This document shows, in pieces, positions 28,296 through 36,777 of a stretch of DNA of 64,000 nt. The notes under the pieces were generated by a model. That model was not told the origin of the DNA and made no database searches. It saw nothing but the letters and a program-made list of their open reading frames with translations. A program made the translations under genes and the position numbers. The stretch is from Pseudoduganella rivuli (lineage in GTDB: Bacteria > Pseudomonadota > Gammaproteobacteria > Burkholderiales > Burkholderiaceae_D): positions 434,001 through 498,000 of the forward strand of contig NZ_WKJJ01000002.1 in assembly GCF_009674485.1 (NCBI RefSeq). The letters run 5' to 3'. Positions within the stretch are counted from its first letter, which is position 1, and the number at the start of each line of letters is the position of its first letter.

Positions 28296-29147
28296 TTGAG
28301 CGTTGCCACCCCTGAACAGTATTTCAGCGATTTCTCCGCCGCGCTGCGCTACTGGCGCGGCAAGCGGGGCTACAGCCAGTTGCGGCTGTCGACCGACAGC
28401 GGCATTTCACAGCGCCACATCAGTTTCCTGGAAAGCGGCCGCTCGCAACCGAGCCGCGAATTGATTTTAAAACTGGGCGTGGTGCTCGATATCCCGCTGC
28501 GCGAGCGCAATGTGATGCTGCTGGCGGCCGGCTTCGCACCCGCTTACCAGGAACGCAAGATGGATGACCCGGAATTGCACGCCGTGAAACAGGCGCTGGA
28601 CTTCATGCTGGCGCAACAGGCGCCGTATCCCGCGCTGGTGGTGGACCGCTTGTGGAACCTGGTGATGTTCAATGACCCTGCCGCCGGCTTCATGAAATGG
28701 CTGCTGGACATGCCGCCCGATGCGCCGATTCCCCGCGACGGCTCCGTCAATGTGCTGAAGCTGATGATGGCGCCCGACGGTGTACGCCAATACGTGCGCA
28801 ACGAACAGGACGTGGGTGCGGATTTGCTGCACTGGATACAGCGCGAAGCCATGAGCGATGGTCCCGGCAGCGAAGCCACCGCCTTGCTGGCGGAATTGAC
28901 GGCGCTGGCCGGCCTCGATGGCGCACCGCCGGCGCCCAACCTGGACCGGCGCGCATTGCCGTTCCTGCCAATGCAGATCAGCAAGGATGGCGTGGAATTG
29001 AACCTGTTCACCACCATCACGACCCTGGGCACGCCGCATGACGTGACGGTGCACGAATTGCGGCTGGAATCATTCTTTCCGGCTGACGAGGCGTCGGCGG
29101 CGTGGTTCCGCGAGCGTGGCTACCTGAAGCACGGCCTTGCCGCGTAG
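28296..29147 (+). CDS. XRE/MmyB-like transcriptional regulator
   Basis: A 283-residue regulator. The N-terminal helix-turn-helix reads RGYSQLRLSTDSGISQRHISFLESG, given here by the parts YSQLRLSTDSG and ISQRHISFLESG. A C-terminal MmyB-like ligand-binding domain follows (YPALVVDRLWNLVMFNDPA ... VTVHELRLESFFPAD), a PAS-like fold reported to bind fatty-acid-type ligands. The start TTG 28296 is chosen because AGGAGA lies 5 bases upstream and family members begin just before the first helix; no good ATG is available. Upstream, GCCAGG and CCTGGC (28211-28231) form an inverted repeat that may be its operator. Confidence 0.82.
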   Translation: MSVATPEQYFSDFSAALRYWRGKRGYSQLRLSTDSGISQRHISFLESGRSQPSRELILKLGVVLDIPLRERNVMLLAAGFAPAYQERKMDDPELHAVKQALDFMLAQQAPYPALVVDRLWNLVMFNDPAAGFMKWLLDMPPDAPIPRDGSVNVLKLMMAPDGVRQYVRNEQDVGADLLHWIQREAMSDGPGSEATALLAELTALAGLDGAPPAPNLDRRALPFLPMQISKDGVELNLFTTITTLGTPHDVTVHELRLESFFPADEASAAWFRERGYLKHGLAA

Positions 29148-29172
29148 CCGGCGTCAACGCGGCGCCTGCAAT

Positions 29173-29201
29173 GGCGGCAAGCCTGCGGCTTACCGCCCTA
29201 C
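29173..29201 (-). repeat. REP-like hairpin, 29.2 kb copy
   Basis: GGCGGCAAGCC (29173-29183) pairs with GGCTTACCGCC (29187-29197) with one mismatch and is followed by CTAC (29198-29201). On the minus strand this is GTAG directly before the hairpin, as in the other copies. It lies between convergent genes. Confidence 0.65.
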
Positions 29202-29221
29202 GCGGTAGATGCGATGGCCAT

Positions 29222-30802
29222 TTAACGCAGCGCCAGGTTGCGTGCCTGGCTCGCCTGGTGGCCGTGCAGCTTGAATACCGCCACGGCTTCGGCCAGTTGC
29301 ACCGCCTGTTGCTGCAGGCTCGATGCCGCCGCGGCGGCCTGTTCGACCAGCGCGGCATTTTGCTGGGTGGCCGCATCCATGTCGGTAATGGCGAGGTTGA
29401 CCTGCTCGATGCCGGAACTCTGTTCCGCGCTGGCGCCGGCAATTTCACTCATGATGTCGGCCACCTGTTTGACGGACGACACGATCTGCTGCATGGTGGC
29501 GCCGGCTTCGTCGACCAGCTTGCCGCCCGTGTCCACCTTGGCCACGGAATCGTTGATCAATTCCTTGATTTCCTTGGCGGCGGCGGCGGATCGTTGCGCC
29601 AGGGTGCGCACTTCCGATGCGACCACGGCAAAGCCCCGTCCCTGTTCGCCGGCCCTGGCCGCTTCCACAGCCGCGTTCAATGCCAGGATATTGGTCTGGA
29701 ACGCGATGCCGTCGATGACGCCGATGATGTCGGCGATCTTGCCCGAGCTTTCCTTGATCGAGCCCATGGTGTCGACCACCTGGCTCACCACGTTGCCGCC
29801 CTTGTTGGCAAAGTCGGCGGCAAACACCACCAGTTGATTGGCCTGGCGCGCATTGTCGGCATTTTGCTTGACGGTGGACGTCAATTCTTCCATCGATGAT
29901 GCGGTTTCTTCCAGGCTGGCGGCCTGCTGCTCCGTGCGGCCGGATAAATCATGGTTGCCGGCGGCGATTTCCGCCGACGCCGTGGTGATGGTGTCGGTAC
30001 CGGTGCGCACGGCGCCGACCGTGCGTGTCAGGCTGGCCACCATGTCTTTCAACGCGTTGAGCAGGCGGCCCGCTTCATCGCGCCGCTCGGTGTCGATCAC
30101 GACGGTCAGGTCGCCTTGCGCCACGGTTTCCGCCAGGTGCACGGCTTCATTGATCGGCGTGGTGACCGAGCGCGTGATGATGTAGCCGGCGCCCAGCGAC
30201 AGCAAAATGGCCAGCGCCAGCAGCGACAGCATCAGCGTGGTGGCAAAGCCGGCTGCCGCACTGGCTTCCTGGCCATCCTTTTCCATTTGCTCGGTCTGGT
30301 ATTTGAGCATGGCGTCGAGCTTGCCGAAATACGCGTTCTGCACCGGGATCACATCCTTGAACAGCGCCTGCACGGCCGCTTCGCGGTCATCGCCCGCCAG
30401 CGTCTTCAGCGCTTCGCCGCGTTTGGCGGCATAGGCCTTGAAGGCGTCGCCGGATTCATTGAACATCTGGCGCTCTTCATCCCGCAGCAGGGTGGCGAAC
30501 TTCGCCGCGCGTTCATCGCCGGCCCGGTCGGCATCGGCCATCTGGGCCAGGAAGGTTTGTGTCTGCGCCGCGTTGGGCGCCAGCATCGCGTTGCGCAGCG
30601 CCTGCGCGCCGCGGTTGGCAAAGCTGCGGAATTCATTGGTCAGGGCGACCTTCACATAGCGGTCGTGCAGGATCTGGTCGGTCAGTGAGGCAGTGTGGCG
30701 GATGCGGTTGATGCCGACCAGCGACATGATCAGCATGATGACGATGGTCAGGCCGAAGCCCAGTCCGAGGCGCGCACCGATGCGCAGGTTGGACAAGCTC
30801 AC
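29222..30802 (-). CDS. methyl-accepting chemotaxis protein
   Basis: A chemoreceptor of about 526 residues. Its first transmembrane helix is near residues 8-30 (IGARLGLGFGLTIVIMLIM), followed by a four-helix-bundle periplasmic domain, a second helix near 185-210, HAMP, and a signalling domain with methylation helices. The hairpin tip (EQGRGFAVVASEVRTLAQRSA) binds CheA/CheW. No C-terminal NWETF-type pentapeptide is present, so CheR tethering is unlikely. The GTG at 30802 is preferred because AAGGAA lies upstream and the first helix then starts normally; an ATG at 30877 adds an unrelated leader. The ligand is unknown. Confidence 0.9.
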   Translation of the reverse strand: MSLSNLRIGARLGLGFGLTIVIMLIMSLVGINRIRHTASLTDQILHDRYVKVALTNEFRSFANRGAQALRNAMLAPNAAQTQTFLAQMADADRAGDERAAKFATLLRDEERQMFNESGDAFKAYAAKRGEALKTLAGDDREAAVQALFKDVIPVQNAYFGKLDAMLKYQTEQMEKDGQEASAAAGFATTLMLSLLALAILLSLGAGYIITRSVTTPINEAVHLAETVAQGDLTVVIDTERRDEAGRLLNALKDMVASLTRTVGAVRTGTDTITTASAEIAAGNHDLSGRTEQQAASLEETASSMEELTSTVKQNADNARQANQLVVFAADFANKGGNVVSQVVDTMGSIKESSGKIADIIGVIDGIAFQTNILALNAAVEAARAGEQGRGFAVVASEVRTLAQRSAAAAKEIKELINDSVAKVDTGGKLVDEAGATMQQIVSSVKQVADIMSEIAGASAEQSSGIEQVNLAITDMDAATQQNAALVEQAAAAASSLQQQAVQLAEAVAVFKLHGHQASQARNLALR

Positions 30803-30914
30803 TGTGATTCCTTTCACGGAGGTTGTGAATGAACGAAGACGCGGATTGTGATCCCAGCTTGCCCGGAATTCATCCATTGCTCAAGTATGTTCTGGACAGC
30901 AATGGCTTATAATG

Positions 30915-30930
30915 CTGTATATAATCCCAG
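30915..30930 (+). promoter_or_regulatory. LexA box upstream of dinB
   Basis: CTGTATATAATCCCAG keeps the CTG-N10-CAG geometry and AT-rich core of the LexA (SOS) operator. It lies 21 bases before the dinB start and next to TATAAT boxes at 30908 and 30920. Damage-inducible control of dinB fits the family. Confidence 0.7.
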
Positions 30931-30951
30931 TTATTTGCAACTTCGCCACAC

Positions 30952-32106
30952 ATGCCTGCCGCCCGCCGCATCGCCCATCTCGACATGGATGCGTTTTACG
31001 CGTCGGTCGAATTGCTGCGCTACCCGGAATTGCGGGGACAGCCGGTGGTCATCGGCGGACGCACGGCGCACCAGCCGGAAGATCTGCCGGATGGCAGCCG
31101 CCGCTATTACAGGTTGAAAGAATACGTGGGGCGTGGCGTGGTGACCACGTCGACGTATGAGGCGCGCGCACTGGGCGTGTTTTCCGCGATGGGTATGATG
31201 AAGGCCGCCGCGCTGGCGCCGGACGCGATTTTGCTGCCGACGGATTTCGATTCGTACCGCCGCTACTCGCGCCTGTTCAAGGCGGCGGTGGCGCAGGTCG
31301 CGCCGCACATCGAAGACCGGGGCATCGATGAAATTTATATCGACTTGACCGAGGTGGAAGGCGAAACGCGGGAACTGGCGCAGCGCCTGAAACATGCGGT
31401 GAAAGACGCGACGGGACTGACTTGTTCGGTCGGCATCGCACCCAATAAATTGCTGGCGAAAGTCTGTTCCGACCTGGAAAAGCCGAACGGCCTGACGGTG
31501 ATCACGATGGACGATGTGCCGGCCCGCATCTGGCCGCTGCCGGTACGGAAAATTAACGGCATCGGTCCCAAGGCCAATGACAAGCTGGCGGCGCTGGGCA
31601 TTTTTACCGTCGGCGAGCTGGCGGCGGCCGAACCCAAGCTGTTGCAAGAGTATTTCGGCCTGAATTATGCGCAGTGGCTGGCGCGCGTATCGCATGGCCA
31701 CGATGAACGCATGGTGGCCACCAGTTCGGAACCGAAAACCGTGAGCCGGGAAACCACGTTCGAGCGCGACTTGCACGCCAGGCATGACAAGGAAGTACTG
31801 TCGGAAATTTTCACGCGGCTGTGCATGCGCCTCGGCGAGGATTTGCAGCGCAAGCGTTGCGTGGGCCGCACGGTGGGCATCAAGCTGCGCTACGCGGACT
31901 TTCATACCGTCACGCGCGATGTCACGTTGCCCGTGCCGACTTGCGACGGCGCCGCCATCCGGCGCGCGGCGGGCGAATGCCTGCGGCGCGTGCCGCTGGA
32001 CCAGCGCTTGCGCTTATTGGGCGTGCGCGTCAGTGCGTTGTCGAGCATCGATGAACTGGCGCAGCATGATGTTGCAACACAAGGTGAACTTTTTTCCGAC
32101 CTTTAA
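30952..32106 (+). CDS. dinB: DNA polymerase IV
   Basis: A 384-residue Y-family translesion polymerase. The N-terminal metal motif is HLDMDAFYASVE (Asp11), and the palm catalytic pair is Asp126-Glu127 in RGIDEIYID (usually SIDE). A helix-hairpin-helix thumb motif (INGIGPKANDKLAALGI) and a little-finger domain follow. The C-terminus ends QGELFSDL, a beta-clamp binding motif of QxxLF type. The finger region carries an insertion near residues 38-60 compared with the E. coli enzyme. A LexA box precedes the gene. It bypasses DNA lesions with low fidelity during the SOS response. Confidence 0.93.
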   Translation: MPAARRIAHLDMDAFYASVELLRYPELRGQPVVIGGRTAHQPEDLPDGSRRYYRLKEYVGRGVVTTSTYEARALGVFSAMGMMKAAALAPDAILLPTDFDSYRRYSRLFKAAVAQVAPHIEDRGIDEIYIDLTEVEGETRELAQRLKHAVKDATGLTCSVGIAPNKLLAKVCSDLEKPNGLTVITMDDVPARIWPLPVRKINGIGPKANDKLAALGIFTVGELAAAEPKLLQEYFGLNYAQWLARVSHGHDERMVATSSEPKTVSRETTFERDLHARHDKEVLSEIFTRLCMRLGEDLQRKRCVGRTVGIKLRYADFHTVTRDVTLPVPTCDGAAIRRAAGECLRRVPLDQRLRLLGVRVSALSSIDELAQHDVATQGELFSDL

Positions 32107-32172
32107 GAAGTGGGTGGGGCGGCGTGTAAAATGTCGTTCCCCCAGAATTAGCTGAACAAGGCAAACAACCGT

Positions 32173-33069
32173 ATGTGGTTCAAAAATCTACAAATTTACC
32201 GTCTGCCCGCACCCTGGGCATTTACTCCTGAACAACTCGAAGCGGCGCTGGCGTCGAACGCGTTCACGCCCGCCAGCAGCAATGAGTTGCTGCGCCAGGG
32301 CTGGGACAAGCCGCGTCCGAACGGCGGCCTGGTGCACGTGGTGAACAAGCAGATGCTGATTCTGCTGGGCACGGAGAAAAAGCTGTTGCCGGCCACCGTC
32401 ATCAACCAGGTGGCCAAGGCCCGTGCCGCGGAAATGGAAGAAGCCCAGGGCTTTGCTCCCGGCAAAAAAGCCATGAAAGAATTGAAAGAACGCGTGGCAG
32501 ACGAATTGCTGCCACGCGCCTTCTCGATCCGTGGCAACGTATGGACGTGGATCGACCCGGTCAACGGCTGGCTGGTGGTCGATGCGGCCAGCCCGGCCAA
32601 GGCCGATGAAGTGATCAAGCTGCTGCTGAAGGCAGTGGACCGCATGCCGCTGGAAAGCTTGCGCGTGAACCGTTCGCCGGTGGGCGTGATGACGGAATGG
32701 CTGCAGGCCGACGACGCGCCGGCGGGCTTCACGGTCGACATGGACACGGAACTGCGCGCCACGGGCGAAAGCAAGGCCGCCGTGCGCTATGTGCGTCACA
32801 CGCTGGAAGCGGATGAAGTGCGTCGCCACATCGCGTCCGGCAAGCAGTGCACGCGCCTGGCGATGACGTGGGACAGCAAGATTTCGTTCACGCTGACGGA
32901 ATCGCTGGCGCTGAAAGGCATCAAGCCGCTGGACGTGCTGAAGGAAACGGAAAACAGCACGCGCAACGACGACGAGCGCTTCGATGGCGACTTCATGCTG
33001 ATGACGGGCGAACTGTCGAAGCTGATGGCCGACGTGGTGGAAGCCCTGGGCGGCGAAGCCAAGGCATAA
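32173..33069 (+). CDS. rdgC: recombination-associated protein RdgC
   Basis: A 298-residue protein matching RdgC along its length: it starts [12 protein letters not shown] and contains RNGGLVH-like [25 protein letters not shown], and the C-terminal [15 protein letters not shown]. RdgC forms ring-shaped dimers that bind double-stranded DNA non-specifically and restrain RecA. In beta- and gammaproteobacteria it affects recombination and replication restart. It lies 66 bases after dinB in the same direction, so two recombination/repair genes stand side by side. A strong terminator follows. Confidence 0.95.
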   Translation: MWFKNLQIYRLPAPWAFTPEQLEAALASNAFTPASSNELLRQGWDKPRPNGGLVHVVNKQMLILLGTEKKLLPATVINQVAKARAAEMEEAQGFAPGKKAMKELKERVADELLPRAFSIRGNVWTWIDPVNGWLVVDAASPAKADEVIKLLLKAVDRMPLESLRVNRSPVGVMTEWLQADDAPAGFTVDMDTELRATGESKAAVRYVRHTLEADEVRRHIASGKQCTRLAMTWDSKISFTLTESLALKGIKPLDVLKETENSTRNDDERFDGDFMLMTGELSKLMADVVEALGGEAKA

Positions 33070-33075
33070 AAAATT

Positions 33076-33101
33076 CGGGGCCTGCGGGCCCCGGTTTTTT
33101 T
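33076..33101. terminator. bidirectional intrinsic terminator after rdgC
   Basis: CGGGGCC (33076-33082) pairs with GGCCCCG (33087-33093) and is followed by seven T residues. A run of six A residues on the left serves the convergent asparaginase-like gene. Confidence 0.85.
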
Positions 33102-33105
33102 GCGA

Positions 33106-33591
33106 TTACAGGTTCTGGAACACGCCGGCGGCGCGGTTCTTTTGCACGTCATCCCATGGGAAGACCTTGCCGTTCATGGCGACATAGACGCCCGGCGTGA
33201 GGATTTGCGCGACGCCGCACGCGAAGCCCAGGTTGAACAGGGCGTCGGAATTGGCGATTTCATACGGGATCATCGCGCCGGTCAGCACAATGGTGCTTTC
33301 CAGGTTGGCCGCGCCCAGCACGGCGGCGGTTTCTTTCATCGTATCGGTGCCGTGGATGATGACGATGGCGTGTTCCTTGGCGGCCTGGCACGAGGCCAGG
33401 ATGCGCTGGCGGTCCGCGTCCTGCATATCGAGCGAATCCATCAGCGGCAGCAATTCCAGCGCCGGGTTGATCGTCATGCGGGAGCGGGCAATCGCTTGCG
33501 GCAGGTGGCTGTCGGCGAAGCCCAGGGTGCCGTTCAATTCATTGTAATGTTTATCGAACGTGCCGCCGGAGGCGATGATACGCAGTGTCAT
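33106..33591 (-). CDS. short asparaginase-like protein (N-terminal domain only)
   Basis: A 161-residue protein that aligns only with the N-terminal domain of L-asparaginases. It has the first catalytic Thr motif ASGGTFDKHYNELNG and the second motif IIHGTDTMKET, plus VLTGAMIPYEIANSD. The usual C-terminal domain of about 130 residues, which completes the dimeric active site, is missing, and the gene ends at a normal terminator. It may be a natural short form or a degenerate copy. The start at 33591 is chosen over an ATG at 33660 by family alignment. Confidence 0.75.
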   Translation of the reverse strand: MTLRIIASGGTFDKHYNELNGTLGFADSHLPQAIARSRMTINPALELLPLMDSLDMQDADRQRILASCQAAKEHAIVIIHGTDTMKETAAVLGAANLESTIVLTGAMIPYEIANSDALFNLGFACGVAQILTPGVYVAMNGKVFPWDDVQKNRAAGVFQNL

Positions 33592-33739
33592 GATGTCATT
33601 CCATGGGTGAGCAAGGACAGAATGATAACGCGAAGCGGGGGCGCAGGAAACATTCCGCATTTGCGCGCATGGCGGGCTGGAAAGTCCGGTATCCTGCGAC
33701 TACACTGGTTTCTTTGTTCTGGCTCCATCGGCATTCCCA

Positions 33740-34495
33740 ATGAAAGCACTCGCACCCGGCACTGTTATTTTCCACCGCTTCCGCGGCTACGGCGTGATCA
33801 CGGCGGTCAACCTGTTGACCGGCTGGATCTCGGCCCGCTTCGGCGGCGAGGCGCGCGCGCTGGATTTGAATTTATCGACCGATGAAGTGCAGTTTGCCGA
33901 TGGCGAAGCGATTTTATTCCGCCGCGCGCCGCCGGACCGCATGCCGCATGCGCGCCTGATGGCCGTGGTGCGCGCGCTGCACCAGGCCGGGTACCAGAAG
34001 CTGTACCTGCATACGTGGCCGAAACCATCGGGCCTGCACTGGCGCTGGCACTTATTCACGGGGCCGCGCGACTGGATGCAGCGCTCGTGGCGCGAAGGGT
34101 GGTATGGCTCGGGCGCGGACTACAACGTCAATCCCGTCATGGGCTGGGGCGACAACCCCGGTGCGGACACGGATGAATTGATCCACGCGCTGGCGAAATT
34201 CGATCCGCAGGGTTTGGCGCAGGCGCTGGGCCGCGATGAAGACCACACGGCGTGGTTTGCCATGGTGTGCGATGCGCTGCTGCCCGGCTACATGTACAGC
34301 CTGGACATGCAGCGCCCGAATGGCGGGCCGCTGACGGACATGCCGCCGCTCCCCGTGGTGCCCGTGCGCGTCGGCTTGCCTCCGTATGGTGGTCCGGAGC
34401 TGCCGTGGCCGCCCGGCTGGTCAGGTTTGTGGAGCCGTGTGCACGCGATGCCGCTGCCGAAACCGAATTTCACGGGGATACCCGAAACCCCTTAA
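33740..34495 (+). CDS. hypothetical protein with N-terminal SH3/CarD-like region
   Basis: A 251-residue soluble protein. The first 45 residues (GTVIFHRFRGYGVITAVNLLTGWISARFGG) have the G-x-V-x-H-x-x-x-G-x-G-V pattern of small beta-barrels such as Tudor or CarD-type domains. The remaining part is rich in Trp and Pro (WPKPSGLHWRWHLFTG, GWYGSGADYNVNPVMGWGDNPGADTDEL) and matches nothing I recognise. There is no signal peptide. It stands alone and its last bases overlap the end of the convergent TetR gene by 4 bases. Confidence 0.65.
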   Translation: MKALAPGTVIFHRFRGYGVITAVNLLTGWISARFGGEARALDLNLSTDEVQFADGEAILFRRAPPDRMPHARLMAVVRALHQAGYQKLYLHTWPKPSGLHWRWHLFTGPRDWMQRSWREGWYGSGADYNVNPVMGWGDNPGADTDELIHALAKFDPQGLAQALGRDEDHTAWFAMVCDALLPGYMYSLDMQRPNGGPLTDMPPLPVVPVRVGLPPYGGPELPWPPGWSGLWSRVHAMPLPKPNFTGIPETP

Positions 34496-35109
34496 GCCTT
34501 GGCGTAATACGCCAGAAACATGTCCGCCGTGGTCGCCACCAGCCCCTGCTGGCTGGCCGTATCCAGCGGCGGCTGGCCCATCGTCACCTGTGGCCAGAAG
34601 GCGAACGCCTTCAATTGTCCCTGCAACATGTGTGCGGCAAATGCGGGATCCACCGGTTTGAGCTTGCCGTCGGCCAGCGCCGCCCGTATCCACGCGGTCA
34701 TGCCGCCTTCCTTGTCGGACAGCTTTTCCACCATTTCCCGCGCCCGCTCGGGCCGCAAAATCCCTTCCGCAATGGCGACACGCGCCAGGTCCAGGAAATA
34801 CTGGTCTTGCAGCAAAGCCATTTTCTGACCCAGCAATTCAACCAGTTGTGTGCGCAAGTTCACATTCGGCTGGTAGCGGAATGCTTGTAACGGGGCGCTG
34901 CTGTCCCAAAGTTCTTGAAGAATGTGATCGAACAAGTCGTCTTTGCTGGGGAAATGGTTGTACACCGTGCGTTTCGATACGCCGGCAGCCAAAGCGATCT
35001 TGTCCATGCTGGTGGCGTCGAAGCCGTGGGTACGGAATTCCGCCACGGCGGCTTCGACAATGGCCTGCCGCTTACGGTCGGTCAGGCGCTGGGGGGCGAT
35101 AGGTTCCAT
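34492..35109 (-). CDS. TetR family transcriptional regulator
   Basis: A 205-residue repressor with the TetR helix-turn-helix at residues about 14-60 (AIVEAAVAEFRTHGFDATSMDKIALAAGVSKRTVYNHFPSKDDLF, seen in parts ATSMDKIALAAG and VSKRTVYNHFPSKDDL). A helical ligand domain of the AefR-like type follows. It is divergent from the MBL-fold gene at 35189 with 79 bases between. Its own promoter (TTGAAA-N17-TAAAAT) overlaps an inverted repeat, so it probably represses both itself and its neighbour. The ligand is unknown. Confidence 0.87.
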   Translation of the reverse strand: MEPIAPQRLTDRKRQAIVEAAVAEFRTHGFDATSMDKIALAAGVSKRTVYNHFPSKDDLFDHILQELWDSSAPLQAFRYQPNVNLRTQLVELLGQKMALLQDQYFLDLARVAIAEGILRPERAREMVEKLSDKEGGMTAWIRAALADGKLKPVDPAFAAHMLQGQLKAFAFWPQVTMGQPPLDTASQQGLVATTADMFLAYYAKA

Positions 35110-35116
35110 ATGAAGT

Positions 35117-35158
35117 ATTTTACACCGGGTAGTTTACTTTTTCAAAAAACGAAACTAC
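35117..35158 (-). promoter_or_regulatory. TetR gene promoter and operator
   Basis: On the minus strand TTGAAA (35145-35140), 17 bases, TAAAAT (35122-35117). GTAGTTT (35129-35135) and AAACTAC (35152-35158) form a 7-bp inverted repeat flanking the -35 box. ACTG-TG-CAGT (35159-35168) is a further palindrome beside the TATACT box of the divergent gene. Confidence 0.6.
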
Positions 35159-35188
35159 ACTGTGCAGTATACTTTTTGAAGCCTTCCC

Positions 35189-36268
35189 ATGAAACGCGCC
35201 TTGACGGCCCTGCTAACCGGAGTGTTAATGACCATGACTTACTGCACGATCAATGCGAAAAACATCGCTGTACCAGACCTGGAGTATGTCTCGCCGCAGC
35301 AGATCGACGGGCGCTTCAGGAATCCGAAACCGATGCACCGCATGGGTGTGATGGGCACATTGCGCGTGATGTGGCAAATGGCGTTTGAAAAGCCTGCCGA
35401 CACCGTGCCGGACCGCGCGATTCCCGTACAGGCGCTGACGGCGGCCCAACTGGCCGCGGCGCCCGACCACAGCGTGTTCCGCCTCGGCCACTCCACGATG
35501 CTGTTGAAACTCGATGGCGGCCTGTGGCTGACGGACCCGGTGTTTTCCGAGCGCGCCTCGCCGGTGCAGTGGCTGGGGCCTCAGCGTTTCCACGCGCCGC
35601 CGATCGCCATCGAAGACTTGCCGGACATTAAGGGCGTGATCCTGTCGCACGACCATTACGACCACCTCGACCATGCGGCCGTGCTGGCGCTGGCGCCCAA
35701 GGTGGAGTGGTTCATTACGCCGCTGGGTGTGGGCGATACGCTGATCCAGTGGGGCGTGCCGGCAGCGAAGATCAGGCAGCTGGACTGGTGGCAATCCACG
35801 TCGGTGGGCGGCGTGCGCCTGAGCGCCACCCCGGCCCAGCATTTTTCCGGCCGTGGTTTGTTGGACGGGAACAAGACGTTGTGGGCATCGTGGGTGATCC
35901 AGACCGGCGGCCGGCGTATCTTCTTCAGCGGCGACACCGGCTATTTCGACGGGTTCAAAGCCATCGGCGACAAGTTCGGCCCCTTCGACCTGACCATGGT
36001 CGAGACCGGCGCCTACGATCCGCAATGGCCGGACGTGCACATGCTGCCGGAACAAACCATGCAAGCGCACATCGATTTGCGGGGCAAAGTGCTGCTGCCG
36101 ATCCATAACGGCACCTTCGACCTGGCGCTGCACGCGTGGACCGACCCGTTCGAGCGTATTACCGCGCTGGCGGCGGAACGGGGCCAGGCCGTGGTGACGC
36201 CGGAAATCGGTCAAATGCTGGACGTGACACAGCCGGGCGCAACGGCTCAGTGGTGGAAAACGCCTTAA
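35189..36268 (+). CDS. MBL-fold metallo-hydrolase (RomA / NAPE-PLD-like)
   Basis: A 359-residue protein with an N-terminal hydrophobic segment (ALTALLTGVLMTMTYC) suggesting export or membrane attachment. The lipobox is not convincing. The zinc motif is intact as SHDHYDHLD near residue 155. Further ligands are in PAQHFSGRG, FSGDTGYFDGF and PIHNGTFDLA. This pattern belongs to the UlaG/NAPE-phospholipase D branch, including RomA-like outer-membrane-related proteins; phospholipid-type substrates are possible but unproven. It is divergent from a TetR regulator that probably controls it. Confidence 0.82.
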   Translation: MKRALTALLTGVLMTMTYCTINAKNIAVPDLEYVSPQQIDGRFRNPKPMHRMGVMGTLRVMWQMAFEKPADTVPDRAIPVQALTAAQLAAAPDHSVFRLGHSTMLLKLDGGLWLTDPVFSERASPVQWLGPQRFHAPPIAIEDLPDIKGVILSHDHYDHLDHAAVLALAPKVEWFITPLGVGDTLIQWGVPAAKIRQLDWWQSTSVGGVRLSATPAQHFSGRGLLDGNKTLWASWVIQTGGRRIFFSGDTGYFDGFKAIGDKFGPFDLTMVETGAYDPQWPDVHMLPEQTMQAHIDLRGKVLLPIHNGTFDLALHAWTDPFERITALAAERGQAVVTPEIGQMLDVTQPGATAQWWKTP

Positions 36269-36589
36269 CTAAGCAACAATATTGATGACGCGTCCCACAG
36301 TTTGCCCTTGCGCATTGAGCTGGGGCGCGCGCGGCAACGCATCGGGCGGGACTTCGGTGGTAAAGGCGCGGTCCAGCCGGACCGGCGCCGCAGTGGGCGT
36401 GGCGGCGCTTTCCGCCTGCCGTTCGGCTTTCTGGTTGCCGGACAATTGTTCCTTGTCGCGGTTCAATTGCACTTTACTGTCTTCGAGGCGGCGGGCGTCC
36501 TGGTCAACGCGCGTCTGATCCTGCTGAACTTTGCGTTCAGCAAGGGCTACCGCGTTGCGCAGCGATTCGACGGACGAAACGGAAACCAC
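36269..36589 (-). CDS. hypothetical coiled-coil protein
   Basis: A 106-residue protein starting at GTG 36589 with AGAGG upstream. Residues 6-60 form a charged coiled coil (RNAVALAERKVQQDQTRVDQDARRLEDSK region). A Pro/Ala-rich linker follows and it ends VGRVINIVA. I do not recognise a family. It has no signal peptide. Its stop directly abuts the stop of the convergent MBL-fold gene. Coding status is supported by the heptad pattern and fit to the gap, not by homology. Confidence 0.55.
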   Translation of the reverse strand: MVSVSSVESLRNAVALAERKVQQDQTRVDQDARRLEDSKVQLNRDKEQLSGNQKAERQAESAATPTAAPVRLDRAFTTEVPPDALPRAPQLNAQGQTVGRVINIVA

Positions 36590-36711
36590 GTGGACACCTC
36601 TTGACGGCTAGCGGAAGGCCCGGCGATTTCAGGACGTGGCGACGCGGAACCACCGGCTGTGTTCATCAGTAAGGGTAGGCCAAAATGACAATTTGTGCCA
36701 GTGGGGGCAAG

Positions 36712-36748
36712 AAAAAAGGCAAGACCGGAGGGGGGCTCGGTCTTGCCT
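36712..36748 (-). terminator. intrinsic terminator of the TonB receptor gene
   Basis: On the minus strand AGGCAAGACCG / CGGTCTTGCCT (36717-36727 with 36738-36748) forms an 11-bp stem followed by TTTTTT at 36717-36712. It lies 30 bases after the receptor stop. Confidence 0.85.
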
Positions 36749-36777
36749 GAAGTACTACAGGGAGAGGATTGCGGGGA

